A DNA stretch of 64,000 nt from Candidatus Eiseniibacteriota bacterium (lineage in GTDB: Bacteria > Eisenbacteria > RBG-16-71-46 > CAIMUX01), in contig JADJQY010000002.1 in NCBI GenBank assembly GCA_016712505.1, positions 868,001 to 932,000 of the forward strand, read 5' to 3'. Under the pieces are notes generated by a model. That model was not told where the DNA came from and did no database searches. It was given only the letters and a program-made list of their open reading frames with translations. The translations under genes were made by a program, and so were the position numbers. Below are positions 7,665-16,081 of the stretch, in pieces; positions within the stretch are counted from its first letter, which is position 1, and each line of letters begins with the position of its first letter.

Positions 7665-9117
7665 ACGATCCTGAATGCGTCGACCAGGGTGCAGCGACGG
7701 CGCCGGCAGAAGCTCCGCGCGGTGGTCATTCCCTCGCCGGTCGGGCCGGCGATGGTGAACGAGGTGAATCCTTCGCCCCCCATGCCGAGGCCGGAAAAGG
7801 CCGGTCCGTTCTTGACGAAGATCGAGGCGTCGATGCGGCGCGCCATCTGGGTCAGCCGCGTCACATCCTTGGAGTGCATGGTCGCGGTGTGGCGGCAGCC
7901 CTTTTCCGCCGCCACCGCCAGATCGAGTGCGGCCTCGAAGCTCTTGACCCGCACCACCGGGATGACCGGCATCAAGAGTTCGGTCCAGACGAACGGGTGA
8001 TCGGCCTCGACCTCGGCGAAGAGCAGGCGTGGCTCGCGCGAGCCGCGAGCGCCGATCGCATCGAGGATCTTGGCCGCGTCCTGACCGATCCAGTTCTTGT
8101 TCACTCGCGCCTCGCGTCCGTCACCCGAAGTGAGGGCGCGGGAGAAAAGCACGGTGTTGGCCAGCCGCTCGATCTGCGGGCCGAGCAGTTCCACCCCCCC
8201 GGCCGCCTCCATCGCCGCCTTGAGGCGATCGGTGATCGAGGCAACGGCGATTACTTCCTTCTCGTCGGTGCAGATGATGTTGTTGTCCAGCGAGGCACCG
8301 CGCACGATGTCGCGCCCCGCCTTCTCCAGATCGGCCGTCTCGTCGACCAGAGCGGGGGATTTCCTGGACCGGCCGCGATCACCCGCTTGCCGGTCTTCAT
8401 CGCTTCGCGCACCACGTCCGGTCCGCCGGTGACCACCACGAGGCGCGCCTTGGGGTGACGCATCAGCGCCTGGGCCTTCTCGATCGTCGGATCGAGGAGC
8501 GCCACGATCAGGTTCTCCGGTCCGCCCGCGGCCACGATCGCCCGGTTGAGCGCGCCGACGAAATGGGCCGAGGTCTTCTGGGCCAAGGGGTGCGGGCCGA
8601 AGACCACCGCGTTCCCGGCCGCAACCATCCCGATGCCGTTGCACAGAATCGTCTCGGTCGGATTGGTGCAGGGGGCGATGGCGGCAATCACACCCCAGGG
8701 GGCGAGCTCCTCCAGCGTGAGGCCGTGATCTCCGGAGACCGCCCAGGCCTCGAGGATCTCGAGCCCCGGAGTCTTCTCCGCCACGAGCAGGTTCTTCTGG
8801 ATCTTGTCCTCGACCCGCCCCAGCTTCGTCTCCTCGACCGCGAGCCGGGCCACGGTCGTCGCCTCGGCGCGTCCGACCTGACGCATCGCTTCGATCAGGT
8901 TGCGGCGCGTCTCGAGCGGCAACTCCTGCAAGGCGCGAAAGGCACGCTCGGCCGCCTCCATCGCCGCATCGAGATCGAGAAAGAGCCCCATCCCTCCACT
9001 CGAGGCGGAGCAAGACGGTGCGCCTCCGCGCAGCCGCGCGAGCACCTCGGCGGCAATCGACTCGACCAGCGCGGGGTCGAGGGGTCGGGCGCGATCGGCA
9101 GCGAGAGGGTTCGACAT
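7661..9117 (-). CDS. CoA-acylating aldehyde dehydrogenase (EutE/PduP type), frameshifted
   Basis: Converts an aldehyde to its acyl-CoA using NAD+ and CoA inside a microcompartment. The frame starting at ATG 9117 reads through KTGKRVIAAGPGNPP, then the remainder (ALVDETADLEKAG to the end) lies in another frame. One C is missing from a C5 run on the coding strand (8354-8358); restoring it joins the two halves without loss. Conserved features are APCTNPTETILCNGIGM, the catalytic cysteine in DNNIICTDEKE and the C-terminal TGEGMTTARSF...LVDAFRIV. The N-terminus LDPALVESIAAEVLARLRGG is an amphipathic helix followed by a linker, as expected for a shell-targeting peptide. The shift is probably sequencing error. 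Confidence 0.9.
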
Positions 9118-9135
9118 GCGCTCGTATCCTCCGGA

Positions 9136-9465
9136 CTACCGGGGCCGCGCCTGGGCGGAGGGGTCTCCGCCCGGAGCTGCCTTGTCGTAGACCAGAGTCC
9201 CCTCGGCGTCGACCTGGTCGACGATCCCGATCAGGACGGCGTCGACCGGGCGATCCTTGGTCACATCGGTGAGCCGGGCGGAGCTGCCGCTGGCGTAGAG
9301 CACCACCTCGCCCGGCCCGGCGCCGACCGCATCGGCCGTGACGACGAAGCGCCCGGTCCCGCCGAAGCGGGAGTCGAGTTCCTCGACCAGGAGAAAACGG
9401 ATGCCGACCAGGGACGCGTCCTTCCGGGTGGAGACGACGGTCCCTCGCACCTTGCCGAACAGCAT
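9136..9465 (-). CDS. Microcompartment vertex protein, EutN/CcmL family (BMC-P), second copy
   Basis: 109 residues, of which the first 90 form one EutN/CcmL domain: MLFGKVRGTVVSTRKDASL opens the OB-like fold and VDAVLIGIVDQVDAEGTLVY closes it. The C-terminus carries a short alanine, glycine and proline tail. It is clearly diverged from the copy at 6694-7005, so the two may occupy different vertices or be adapted to different neighbours. It starts 12 bp after the hexameric shell gene and ends 18 bp before the aldehyde dehydrogenase. Confidence 0.92.
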   Translation of the reverse strand: MLFGKVRGTVVSTRKDASLVGIRFLLVEELDSRFGGTGRFVVTADAVGAGPGEVVLYASGSSARLTDVTKDRPVDAVLIGIVDQVDAEGTLVYDKAAPGGDPSAQARPR

Positions 9466-9477
9466 GGGCGGAGTGGC

Positions 9478-9780
9478 CTATGCCTTGCGCGACGGGGCGG
9501 ACTTGGTGGCAACGACCGGCAGGGTCTCGTCGATCCCGGGGTGCGGTCGCGGAATGACGTGCACGCTGACCACCTCGCCCACCTTGGTCGCAGCGAGACT
9601 CCCTGCCTCGGTGGCGGCGCGGACGGCGGCGACATCCCCGCGCACGATGGCAGTGACGTAGCCCCCCCCGATCTTCTCGTAGCCCACCAACGTGACCCGC
9701 GCGGCCTTGAGCATGGCGTCGGCCGCCTCGACCATGGCCACGAACCCCCGGGTTTCGATCAGGCCCAGGGCCTCTTCCAT
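9478..9780 (-). CDS. Microcompartment hexameric shell protein (BMC-H, PduA/EutM type)
   Basis: 100 residues forming one BMC domain, the main tile of the shell facets. The opening MEEALGLIETRGFVAMVEAA is canonical, and the pore-lining loop reads KIGGGY where PduA-type proteins have KIGSG. The frame is open far upstream, but ATG 9780 is chosen: GGGAGG lies six bases before it, while ATG 9786 directly abuts the site. This is the first gene of the shell operon. A C-terminal proline-rich tail (HVIPRPHPGIDETLP) matches PduA-type extensions. Confidence 0.93.
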   Translation of the reverse strand: MEEALGLIETRGFVAMVEAADAMLKAARVTLVGYEKIGGGYVTAIVRGDVAAVRAATEAGSLAATKVGEVVSVHVIPRPHPGIDETLPVVATKSAPSRKA

Positions 9781-10193
9781 GGACATCCTCCCTTCGGGGC
9801 TCTCGCCCTGCAAAACTCCGCCGAGCCGCGCTCCCGGGGAACCGGGAACCGGCAAATGTGCACGAGGGGCGACGGTAGCGCAGGAAGGAATCGGCGGCCA
9901 ATGGAAAATCCCCCGTGACGAGGGCGGCACGCCCGGCCTGGTGAGTCTAGGCGTCTAGCCAGGGGTTCGAGCTATGGTGCCGGTGTCCCGACGCACAGGG
10001 GATTTTCCCTGTTCTCGATGCCGCCGTTTTCTCTCGGCGACCTCGACCGGATGCGCCACAAGCGGCGTTCCAGAGCTCGCCCACCGGCGCGGGCCGGGGC
10101 GGCAGGGGCTGCAAGCGGCGAATTCGTGAGGATTTTCGGGCAGTTTGCCCTCGCAGCCGCAACCGGAAGTGGGGCTGGCGGGGCCAAACGGAA
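9781..10193. other. Intergenic region upstream of the microcompartment operon, no gene seen
   Basis: About 410 bp between the shell operon start and the terminator of the lipoprotein gene. Open frames here show no conserved motif and biased, shadow-like composition. The operon promoter should lie here, but no convincing -35/-10 pair was found. A fragment of inverted symmetry (TCTAGGCGTCTAG, near 9946-9958) is the only notable feature. Confidence 0.4.
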
Positions 10194-10228
10194 GGGCCAT
10201 CTCCCCCACCAACGGGGGGAGATGGCCC
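10194..10228 (-). terminator. Rho-independent-like terminator of the surface lipoprotein gene
   Basis: A perfect 14-bp stem (10194-10207 with 10215-10228; GGGCCATCTCCCCC on plus) with a 7-nt loop, starting 22 bp after the stop of the lipoprotein gene. The minus-strand sequence just after it contains TTCCGTTTGG, a weak T tract. Confidence 0.7.
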
Positions 10229-10250
10229 AGTCCTCAGGCTGCGGGCGCGG

Positions 10251-13200
10251 CTACTCGACCGTGACCGAAACCGACATCACCAGACCGCCCGAGTAGTTCG
10301 GATCGACGTCGACCACCGTGATGGTGTAGGTCCCAGGCGTCATCGGCGCCTGGTAGACCATCCCTTCCGCCACTCCCCAGAGATCGGTGGTGGCGCTGGT
10401 GGTGACGGTGCCGCCGGTCGTGGTGATCGAGAGCACGTGGCCGCCGAGCGGGTTGCTGTAGCGATCGGCCAGTTTCGCGTTGAAGACGAACGACTCGCCC
10501 GGCGCGACCGATCCCTCGGCGTTCAACTCGCAGTTCTCCTTGTACGAGGCGGAGGTCAGGAGCTGAACCTGGATCGCGTCGCTCGCCCCGCCGAAGCCGG
10601 CGCTCGCAACCACGTTGTCCACCGCGCCGATGCCGTCGTCAGGCACCGAGTACGACCAGTCGCGATCGAGGGTCGCCGACTGATAGCTGGCCCGCGCGAT
10701 GCTGCTGCTGCAGCCATCGAGCGTGTTCTCCTGCCCACCGATCGAGCCGAAGTCGGTCTCGTAGACCACGTCGGTCGAAAGGACGTAGGTGCCGTTCCAG
10801 TCCCGCACGTCGACCAGGATGGGGAAGGTCGCCGCCCCGTCCGCGGTGAGCGAGACCACCGAAGCGCCGGGAGTGACGTACTCGGCGGAGTACGGGTCGT
10901 CCGAGGACCAGAAGCTGTTCGTCTCGACCAAGGTCCCGCCAAGGGTGGAGGCGGTGACCGTGACCAGACCGCAGGAATCGCCGCTCCGCCAGGTGGCCGC
11001 ACACTGACCACGGGAGGTCACCGAACTGCCCAGGCCTCCCTCGCCCTCGACCACACCCTGATCCGCCGTCCAGTAGATGACCGTATTGTCCCGCACCGGA
11101 TTCCGATAGATGTCGCTCACCAGCGCCACCATCGGGTTCTCTTCATTGGTGCGGTCGCACGCCTTCACGTTGCAGTTCTCGTGTCCCAGGTACAAGTAGT
11201 ACGGCGGACCGGCCGCGATCGCCACCGAGGTGTGATTCGAGCTGCCGTTACCGGCACTTGCGGTCACCACCACGGTGCCCGAAACGGTGCCGCTCTGGAG
11301 CATCACCTCGGCCTGGCCGGAGGCATCGGTCTTCGCCGTGACCACGGCACCGGCGTTCAAGAAGTGCTCTCCGCCGCTCGGTCCCTGGGTGATCTCGAAG
11401 GAGACATCGACCCCGGCGCGCACCGCGCGGTTGAACGAGTCATACCCTCGCGCGCGGATCCGCACCTGCTCCGCCGCACCGGTGCCCTGGACCCCGATCT
11501 CGCTCAAGTCGGCGTCGAGGGTCAGGCGCGTCACGGCGGAAGGGCCGCGCTGTACCGCGATCTCGGTCGTGCAGCTCACGCCGTTGGCGGTCGAGCAGGT
11601 GATCTCCGCGATGCCGTCGCCTGCCTCGTCGGCCAGGGTCGCCTGGTAGGTCGCGGTGGCTTGGCCGTCGACCGACAGGGCGCTACCCGCCGACTCGGAG
11701 CCCAGGACGATCCCCTCGTCCGCGGTGAAGTAGACCACCGTCCCATCGGGCACGGGGTTGTTCGCCGAGTCGTAGAGATAAGCCTTGATCTCGCAGCTCG
11801 AGTTCTCCCCCAGACGCGAGGAATCGGCGTAGCACTCCAGCGTCGCGACCGCCCCGCTGGCGATGGCGAGGTAGAGCGACCGACTGGTCGCCCCCGTGGC
11901 CGAGGCGCGGACCTCGATCGGCCCGCTGGCCGAGCCGGACCGGAGCCGCACCTGCGCCCATCCGTCCGCGTCGGTCAGCACGTTCACCGGACCCCAGCCG
12001 GAGCTGTTCAGACGCTCCCCGGCATTCGGTCCTTCGGCGATGCTGAAGGCGACGGTGTACCCCGCTCCGACCGCGCGCCCGGAGGCGTCCTTGCCCAGAG
12101 CGCGGATCACCGCCTCCTCCGAGCCGCCTACGCCTTGCACGTTGATCTCGTTGCGATCGGTCTCCATGTCGAAGGAGCTGATCGAGACCGCCTGCCCCTG
12201 TCCGAGCTGGATGTTCACGCTGGTCGTCGCGATCGAGTTGTCCGGCTCGATCGTCACCACCGCCCGGTAGTCGGTGTTCGCGGCCGGGCCGAGGCTCTGG
12301 TAGGTCGCGGTGGCGATGCCGTCGACCGTCTCGCTGTAGCCCGCGCCGGAGCCGCCGATCATCACCCCCTCGTCCACCCGGAAGCGGACCACCGATCCAT
12401 CCTCGACCGCATTGCCGTAGGCATCCTGAACCGCCGCCTCGATCGTGGTGCTCGACCAGAAGTCGATCTGCGAAGCGAGGGCATGCGCCACCACCTTGGC
12501 CGCCGGACCGGCGCCGACGTAGACGTTGGTCGAGCGAACGGTGTTGCCCGAGGAGGCCCGAACTTCGACCACCCCCGGCTTGGTACCGGACACGAGCACC
12601 GCGGAGGCCACGCCGTTGGTGTTGGTCGTGGTCGCGTAGCTGGAGTTCGTCCAGCCGTCGATCTTCTCCCCGCCACCCGGGCCGCGCGCGATGGTGAAGA
12701 CCACCGGCACGCCGGCCGGCACCGGATTGCCTGCGGCGTCATTGCAGTTGGCGGTGATGGTGGTGTTGTCCTCGCCGCCGCTGGCGTACACCTTGATGTT
12801 GCTATTCGCTGCGGCCACATCCATCGAGAGGGTGTTCGGCAGTGCTCGCAGCTCGAGCGGGACCGCTCCGCTCGACTGATCGGCGGTGGCGTGGATGTAG
12901 ACCGTTCCCCGCAGGGTGCCCGCGCGGAAGTCGAAGTTGGCATCGCCTTCCCCGCCGGTCGTGACCGTGGTCGGCACCACACCCATGGCGGTCCAGGTGC
13001 CGTTGCCGTCCTGGTCGCCGAGGAGTACGTCGGTCCCCGCGGTCCAGATGCCGTCGAGGTTCACGTCGCGGAAGTTCTCCCCCGCGGTGAGCAGCACCTT
13101 CTTGCCCGAGAGGGGGAAACCGTTGATATCGCGCACCACGAGATTGACCGGGACCTCGGAGACCCCGTCGGCATAGACGCTGCTCGTCGCGCCGAGATCG

Positions 13201-14408
13201 AACTCCAGCGTGCCGGCCGGCGGCACCGCCACCAACCGGAGCGAGGTCTCGGAGGCGCCGTTCGAGGTGGTGGCCCGGATCGTCACCTCACCCGGAGCGA
13301 GACCGGCGGTGTACTGCACCTGGGTTTCGCCCTGCGTGTTGGTGGTCGCCACCGACTGAATCGAGCCGATCGCATCCCACCGGCCGTTGTGGTTCGCATC
13401 CTCGTAGCTGTCGACGGTCGGAGTGTAGTATCCGTCCTTGTCCGCGTCGGTGAACGGTTCGCCGGCCACGAACTTCACCACCACGCCGCCGATCGATCCG
13501 CCACCCCAGTCGAGCACCCCGACCGAGATCATCACCGTGCTCACCCCGTCGGCCAGGAGCTCCCGACCCTCCGGCTCCATCTGCACCTGCAGCGTGGTCG
13601 GATGCTGGTAGAGGGTGAAGTCGGCCGTGGCATCGAGCCCGGTGGCCTTCAGATAGACATTGCCGACGTTCGGACCGGACCGGTAGAGGAAGGTCGCGCG
13701 GCCGTTGACGTCGGTGGTCACGGCCTCGGGCAGCACTCCCTCGGGATCCCACAGGCGATTGCCGTTGCGATCGCCGGTCGAGCCGAGCTGGTCCTGGCCG
13801 TTGAAGATGCCGTCCTTGTTCAGGTCGACGAACTGATCGCCCGCCACCAAGGTGAGGCGGAGATCCTTGACCGGCGTTCGCGCCACGCCCGCCTCGGCCT
13901 TCACCGTGATCGAGAGCGTGGTCACGCCGTCCGCCGCGAGGCTGGTCTGACCGGTGGCGGTGGTGAAGGTGAGCGTGGTGCCGGCGACCGAGTTCGAACC
14001 CACTTGCAGGGAGACGTACTCGATGTCGGAGCCGGCCTTCACCTTCAGGGTCACGGTTCCGCTCTGCGCGGTGGTCGGTCGATAGGTGACGACCGCGCGG
14101 CCCGCGTCATCACAAAGCGCCTCGGTCTTGGAGAAGGTCCCGGCGGCGAGCGGCGAGAACTCTTGAAAGGTCACGGCGGCGCCGGCAGCCGGCGTCCCCG
14201 GTGCGGCCCCGGTCACGACCTGGACGGTGATCCCGGTCGAGTCTCCAGCCGCCAGCGAAGAACGTTCGACCTCGACCGACCCGATGCGAAGTCCGGCATC
14301 GGGAGTCGGGTTTGTCGGCGCGTCCTTCTGGCAGCCGCTCGGAAGCGAGAGGCCCACGATGAAGAGCAGGGTCGTCCAATGCCAGATGCGGGGTAGGCGA
14401 GCGAACAC
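10251..14408 (-). CDS. Giant surface lipoprotein of Ig-like (invasin Big_1-type) repeats with calcium-loop insertions
   Basis: 1385 residues. A lipoprotein signal ends in the lipobox LPSGC (Cys26), so the mature protein should be acylated and membrane-anchored. Three N-terminal Ig-like units (about residues 145-520) each contain two acidic loops of DxDxDG type: DLNKDGIFNGQD with DRNGNRLWD, DADKDGYYT with DANHNGRWD, and DVNLDGIWT with DQDGNGTWT. About residues 540-1150 hold three repeats of an alternating pair of unit types, one with the theme VVFTIARGPGGGEKI and the other with VVYFTADEGIV...VDGQATATYQ. The start is GTG 14408 with GGAGG six bases upstream. The large antisense frame across it is a shadow. 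Adhesion or surface-layer function is inferred only. Confidence 0.82.
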   Translation of the reverse strand: MFARLPRIWHWTTLLFIVGLSLPSGCQKDAPTNPTPDAGLRIGSVEVERSSLAAGDSTGITVQVVTGAAPGTPAAGAAVTFQEFSPLAAGTFSKTEALCDDAGRAVVTYRPTTAQSGTVTLKVKAGSDIEYVSLQVGSNSVAGTTLTFTTATGQTSLAADGVTTLSITVKAEAGVARTPVKDLRLTLVAGDQFVDLNKDGIFNGQDQLGSTGDRNGNRLWDPEGVLPEAVTTDVNGRATFLYRSGPNVGNVYLKATGLDATADFTLYQHPTTLQVQMEPEGRELLADGVSTVMISVGVLDWGGGSIGGVVVKFVAGEPFTDADKDGYYTPTVDSYEDANHNGRWDAIGSIQSVATTNTQGETQVQYTAGLAPGEVTIRATTSNGASETSLRLVAVPPAGTLEFDLGATSSVYADGVSEVPVNLVVRDINGFPLSGKKVLLTAGENFRDVNLDGIWTAGTDVLLGDQDGNGTWTAMGVVPTTVTTGGEGDANFDFRAGTLRGTVYIHATADQSSGAVPLELRALPNTLSMDVAAANSNIKVYASGGEDNTTITANCNDAAGNPVPAGVPVVFTIARGPGGGEKIDGWTNSSYATTTNTNGVASAVLVSGTKPGVVEVRASSGNTVRSTNVYVGAGPAAKVVAHALASQIDFWSSTTIEAAVQDAYGNAVEDGSVVRFRVDEGVMIGGSGAGYSETVDGIATATYQSLGPAANTDYRAVVTIEPDNSIATTSVNIQLGQGQAVSISSFDMETDRNEINVQGVGGSEEAVIRALGKDASGRAVGAGYTVAFSIAEGPNAGERLNSSGWGPVNVLTDADGWAQVRLRSGSASGPIEVRASATGATSRSLYLAIASGAVATLECYADSSRLGENSSCEIKAYLYDSANNPVPDGTVVYFTADEGIVLGSESAGSALSVDGQATATYQATLADEAGDGIAEITCSTANGVSCTTEIAVQRGPSAVTRLTLDADLSEIGVQGTGAAEQVRIRARGYDSFNRAVRAGVDVSFEITQGPSGGEHFLNAGAVVTAKTDASGQAEVMLQSGTVSGTVVVTASAGNGSSNHTSVAIAAGPPYYLYLGHENCNVKACDRTNEENPMVALVSDIYRNPVRDNTVIYWTADQGVVEGEGGLGSSVTSRGQCAATWRSGDSCGLVTVTASTLGGTLVETNSFWSSDDPYSAEYVTPGASVVSLTADGAATFPILVDVRDWNGTYVLSTDVVYETDFGSIGGQENTLDGCSSSIARASYQSATLDRDWSYSVPDDGIGAVDNVVASAGFGGASDAIQVQLLTSASYKENCELNAEGSVAPGESFVFNAKLADRYSNPLGGHVLSITTTGGTVTTSATTDLWGVAEGMVYQAPMTPGTYTITVVDVDPNYSGGLVMSVSVTVE

Positions 14409-14894
14409 GGCAGACCTCCAGGAACATGGGCCAGTGCAAGCCGTCCTCCTCTTGAGGAGGGCTTGGAACCAAGACCTGAGACCCCGGCCTCATGAGCAGA
14501 TGCTCCTCGACGCCCCGACGAGGAGAGGCGAGACCTCGGGCCCCCGGGTTCTTTTCGACCCGGCTCTGGCGCGTCTGCACAAATATTCGGCCATCCACCC
14601 AGTCCGGCTCCTTCTGGCCGGGCGGCTCCCCCGCGTTCGCACTGGGCCGCTAGTCGCTTCTGGTAGATTGACTTGGGGCGGTGGACGGCGCGGAGCGCCG
14701 ATTGATCGTGGAGTTCCGGGGGAGGATTTGTCGTTCGGTCGAAAAGAAGACGACCGGGGTGTCACGAAAAAGCTCGAATCGCTTGCGCGATCCGAGCTGC
14801 TTTCCCCAACCCGGCGAGCCGGCCGCGCGGTCGGGCTTGACTGCCCGATCACCCGGTCGGACCCACGCATGGGCCGGATGTCGATCCGGGGAGC
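14409..14894. other. Intergenic region between csp and the lipoprotein gene
   Basis: No credible gene. A hairpin at 14438-14464 (7-bp CCTCCTC/GAGGAGG plus an AAGC/GCTT extension) lies 30 bp upstream of the lipoprotein start and could sit in its leader or act as a weak terminator. The region should hold the promoter for the lipoprotein gene and the end of the csp transcript. Confidence 0.4.
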
Positions 14895-15104
14895 CTAGTT
14901 CAACGGCTTCCGCACCACCGTAGCCTGCGCGCCCTTCGGCCCTTCGCGCACATCGAACTCCACCGTCTGCCCCTCTTCCAGAGTCTTGTACCCGTCCTGT
15001 TCGATGACCGAGTAGTGCACGAACACATCGGCGAGTCCGTCACGCTCGATGAACCCGTACCCTTTACTCTGGTTGAACCACTTCACCCGACCCATCAAGC
15101 TCAT
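14895..15104 (-). CDS. Cold-shock domain protein (CspA family)
   Basis: 69 residues, the usual length for a single cold-shock domain. Both RNA-binding motifs are intact: KGYGFI (RNP1) and DVFVHYS (RNP2). These proteins bind single-stranded RNA and DNA and melt mRNA structure at low temperature. AGGAGG lies eight bases before ATG 15104. A strong promoter sits about 215 nt upstream (15326-15354), giving the long untranslated leader typical of cold-inducible csp genes. It is monocistronic as far as can be seen, with non-coding sequence on both sides. Confidence 0.95.
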   Translation of the reverse strand: MSLMGRVKWFNQSKGYGFIERDGLADVFVHYSVIEQDGYKTLEEGQTVEFDVREGPKGAQATVVRKPLN

Positions 15105-15318
15105 GGCTGTTCCCTCCTACCTCGGGGCCTACAGACCATCCGCACACGTTCCCGGCTCCACTGACCAACGAGTCGTCCGCCATAGGCGGTCTCTTCAGAT
15201 TCGTCGGATCAGCCGCCGGGTGGAAACGAAAAAGGACCCCCGGCTCTGACCGGAAGTCCCCAGCTTGGCTTGCCATCCATGTTGTATGTCAGTCACGGAG
15301 CAGACCCTCGCAAAGCCT
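15105..15318 (-). promoter_or_regulatory. Long 5' leader of the cold-shock gene (putative thermosensor)
   Basis: About 214 nt between the predicted transcription start (near 15318) and ATG 15104. It has no reading frame of note and ends in a strong Shine-Dalgarno (AGGAGG at 15113-15118). Leaders of this length control mRNA stability and translation of E. coli cspA; the same use here is inferred from position and length. Confidence 0.5.
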
Positions 15319-15325
15319 GCGGAAG

Positions 15326-15354
15326 ACTTTAGGCGGCGGTTCGGAGTCTGTCAA
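15326..15354 (-). promoter_or_regulatory. Sigma-70-type promoter of the cold-shock gene
   Basis: Minus strand TTGACA (15349-15354), 17-bp spacer, TAAAGT (15326-15331). Identical hexamers and spacing occur before the 33-aa ribosomal protein gene. Confidence 0.75.
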
Positions 15355-15380
15355 TTCTCGATTCGTTTTCCTTCTGCCCC

Positions 15381-15407
15381 GTCGGCGGGACGATCAGTCC
15401 CGCCGAC
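15381..15407. terminator. Perfect hairpin after the membrane operon
   Basis: An 11-bp perfect stem GTCGGCGGGAC / GTCCCGCCGAC with a 5-nt loop, 20 bp beyond the stop of the last gene of the operon (15428). The minus-strand tail is purine-rich rather than T-rich, so termination would not be classical. It could instead protect the 3' end. Confidence 0.45.
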
Positions 15408-15427
15408 CGCGAGGGCCGCTCGCCCCG

Positions 15428-16081
15428 CTACGGCATCCAGCGCGCCCCGAAGGCGGCCGGCCACTCCTGGAAGAGGAAGGTCAAGCGGCCGATCAGAAGC
15501 GCGATCCGTCCCATCACGGTGAAGCCGTACGACGCACCGAAGGAGACCATGAGGAAGTAGACCCCGATCCGGGCCGTGGCACCGATCGCCCCCTTGTGCT
15601 CGGTGGAGAAGAAGAAGAAGACCAGGCAGGTCAAGGTGCCCAGGATCAGCACGAGATTGCCGATGTTTTGCAGCATCGAGGCAGTCGCGATCGGCAGCAT
15701 GTTCGCCTGCACCTGCGCCACCAGGTCCCCCTGCAAGGCCCCGATCAGGGCGAGCCCCGCGTAGGCTCCAACCATCAGCCCGATCGACCATCGGCTCAGC
15801 CAGGCCAGGTTCGGAATGAACCGGGTGAAGAGGATCACCGCCAGGAGGAGCGGGATGATGTTGATGTACTGCCCCTGCTGGGTCAGCGGGGTCCAGAGGT
15901 TCGGGAGGAAGACGGTGTGGAACTGGAGCGCCACGTAGTAGCCCGAGGCCAGTCCGACGAACAGGTGCTCGGCGAACTTGTAGAACGGGTTGTCGCGGAA
16001 CAGGAAGCTGAAGATGGCCAGCGTCAAGAGCCCGGCCAGGGTTGCGCCGAACATGCCGCTGAGGGTGACTTCGGGATTCAC
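15428..16081 (-). CDS. Conserved multi-pass membrane protein, last gene of the GlmL-DUF6754 operon
   Basis: 217 residues with about six hydrophobic helices (near 8-26, 37-52, 72-90, 98-118, 135-160 and 172-205). I do not recognise a named family. The sequence between the first helices, FRDNPFYKFAEHLFVGLASGYY, is striking and likely conserved. Start: GTG 16081, whose GTGA overlaps the stop of the preceding gene, with GGGAGG three bases upstream. Co-translation with the anchored protein before it suggests the two form one membrane complex. No catalytic motif is visible. Confidence 0.75.
   Translation of the reverse strand: MNPEVTLSGMFGATLAGLLTLAIFSFLFRDNPFYKFAEHLFVGLASGYYVALQFHTVFLPNLWTPLTQQGQYINIIPLLLAVILFTRFIPNLAWLSRWSIGLMVGAYAGLALIGALQGDLVAQVQANMLPIATASMLQNIGNLVLILGTLTCLVFFFFSTEHKGAIGATARIGVYFLMVSFGASYGFTVMGRIALLIGRLTFLFQEWPAAFGARWMP

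Noticed and set aside
7661..9901. 746-codon frame joining shell-gene antiphase sequence to the dehydrogenase
   Set aside because: Only the last part is real; the first part is out of frame with three conserved genes. It is an artefact of the frameshift at 8354-8358.
10437..14396. 1319-codon open frame on plus, antisense to the surface lipoprotein
   Set aside because: No conserved motif; composition is Arg/His/Val-rich as expected for the complement of a GC-rich gene, and the opposite strand has signal, lipobox, ribosome site and domain repeats.
14670..14700. TTGACT on plus as a promoter
   Set aside because: No matching -10 at 16-18 bp and no plus-strand gene follows.
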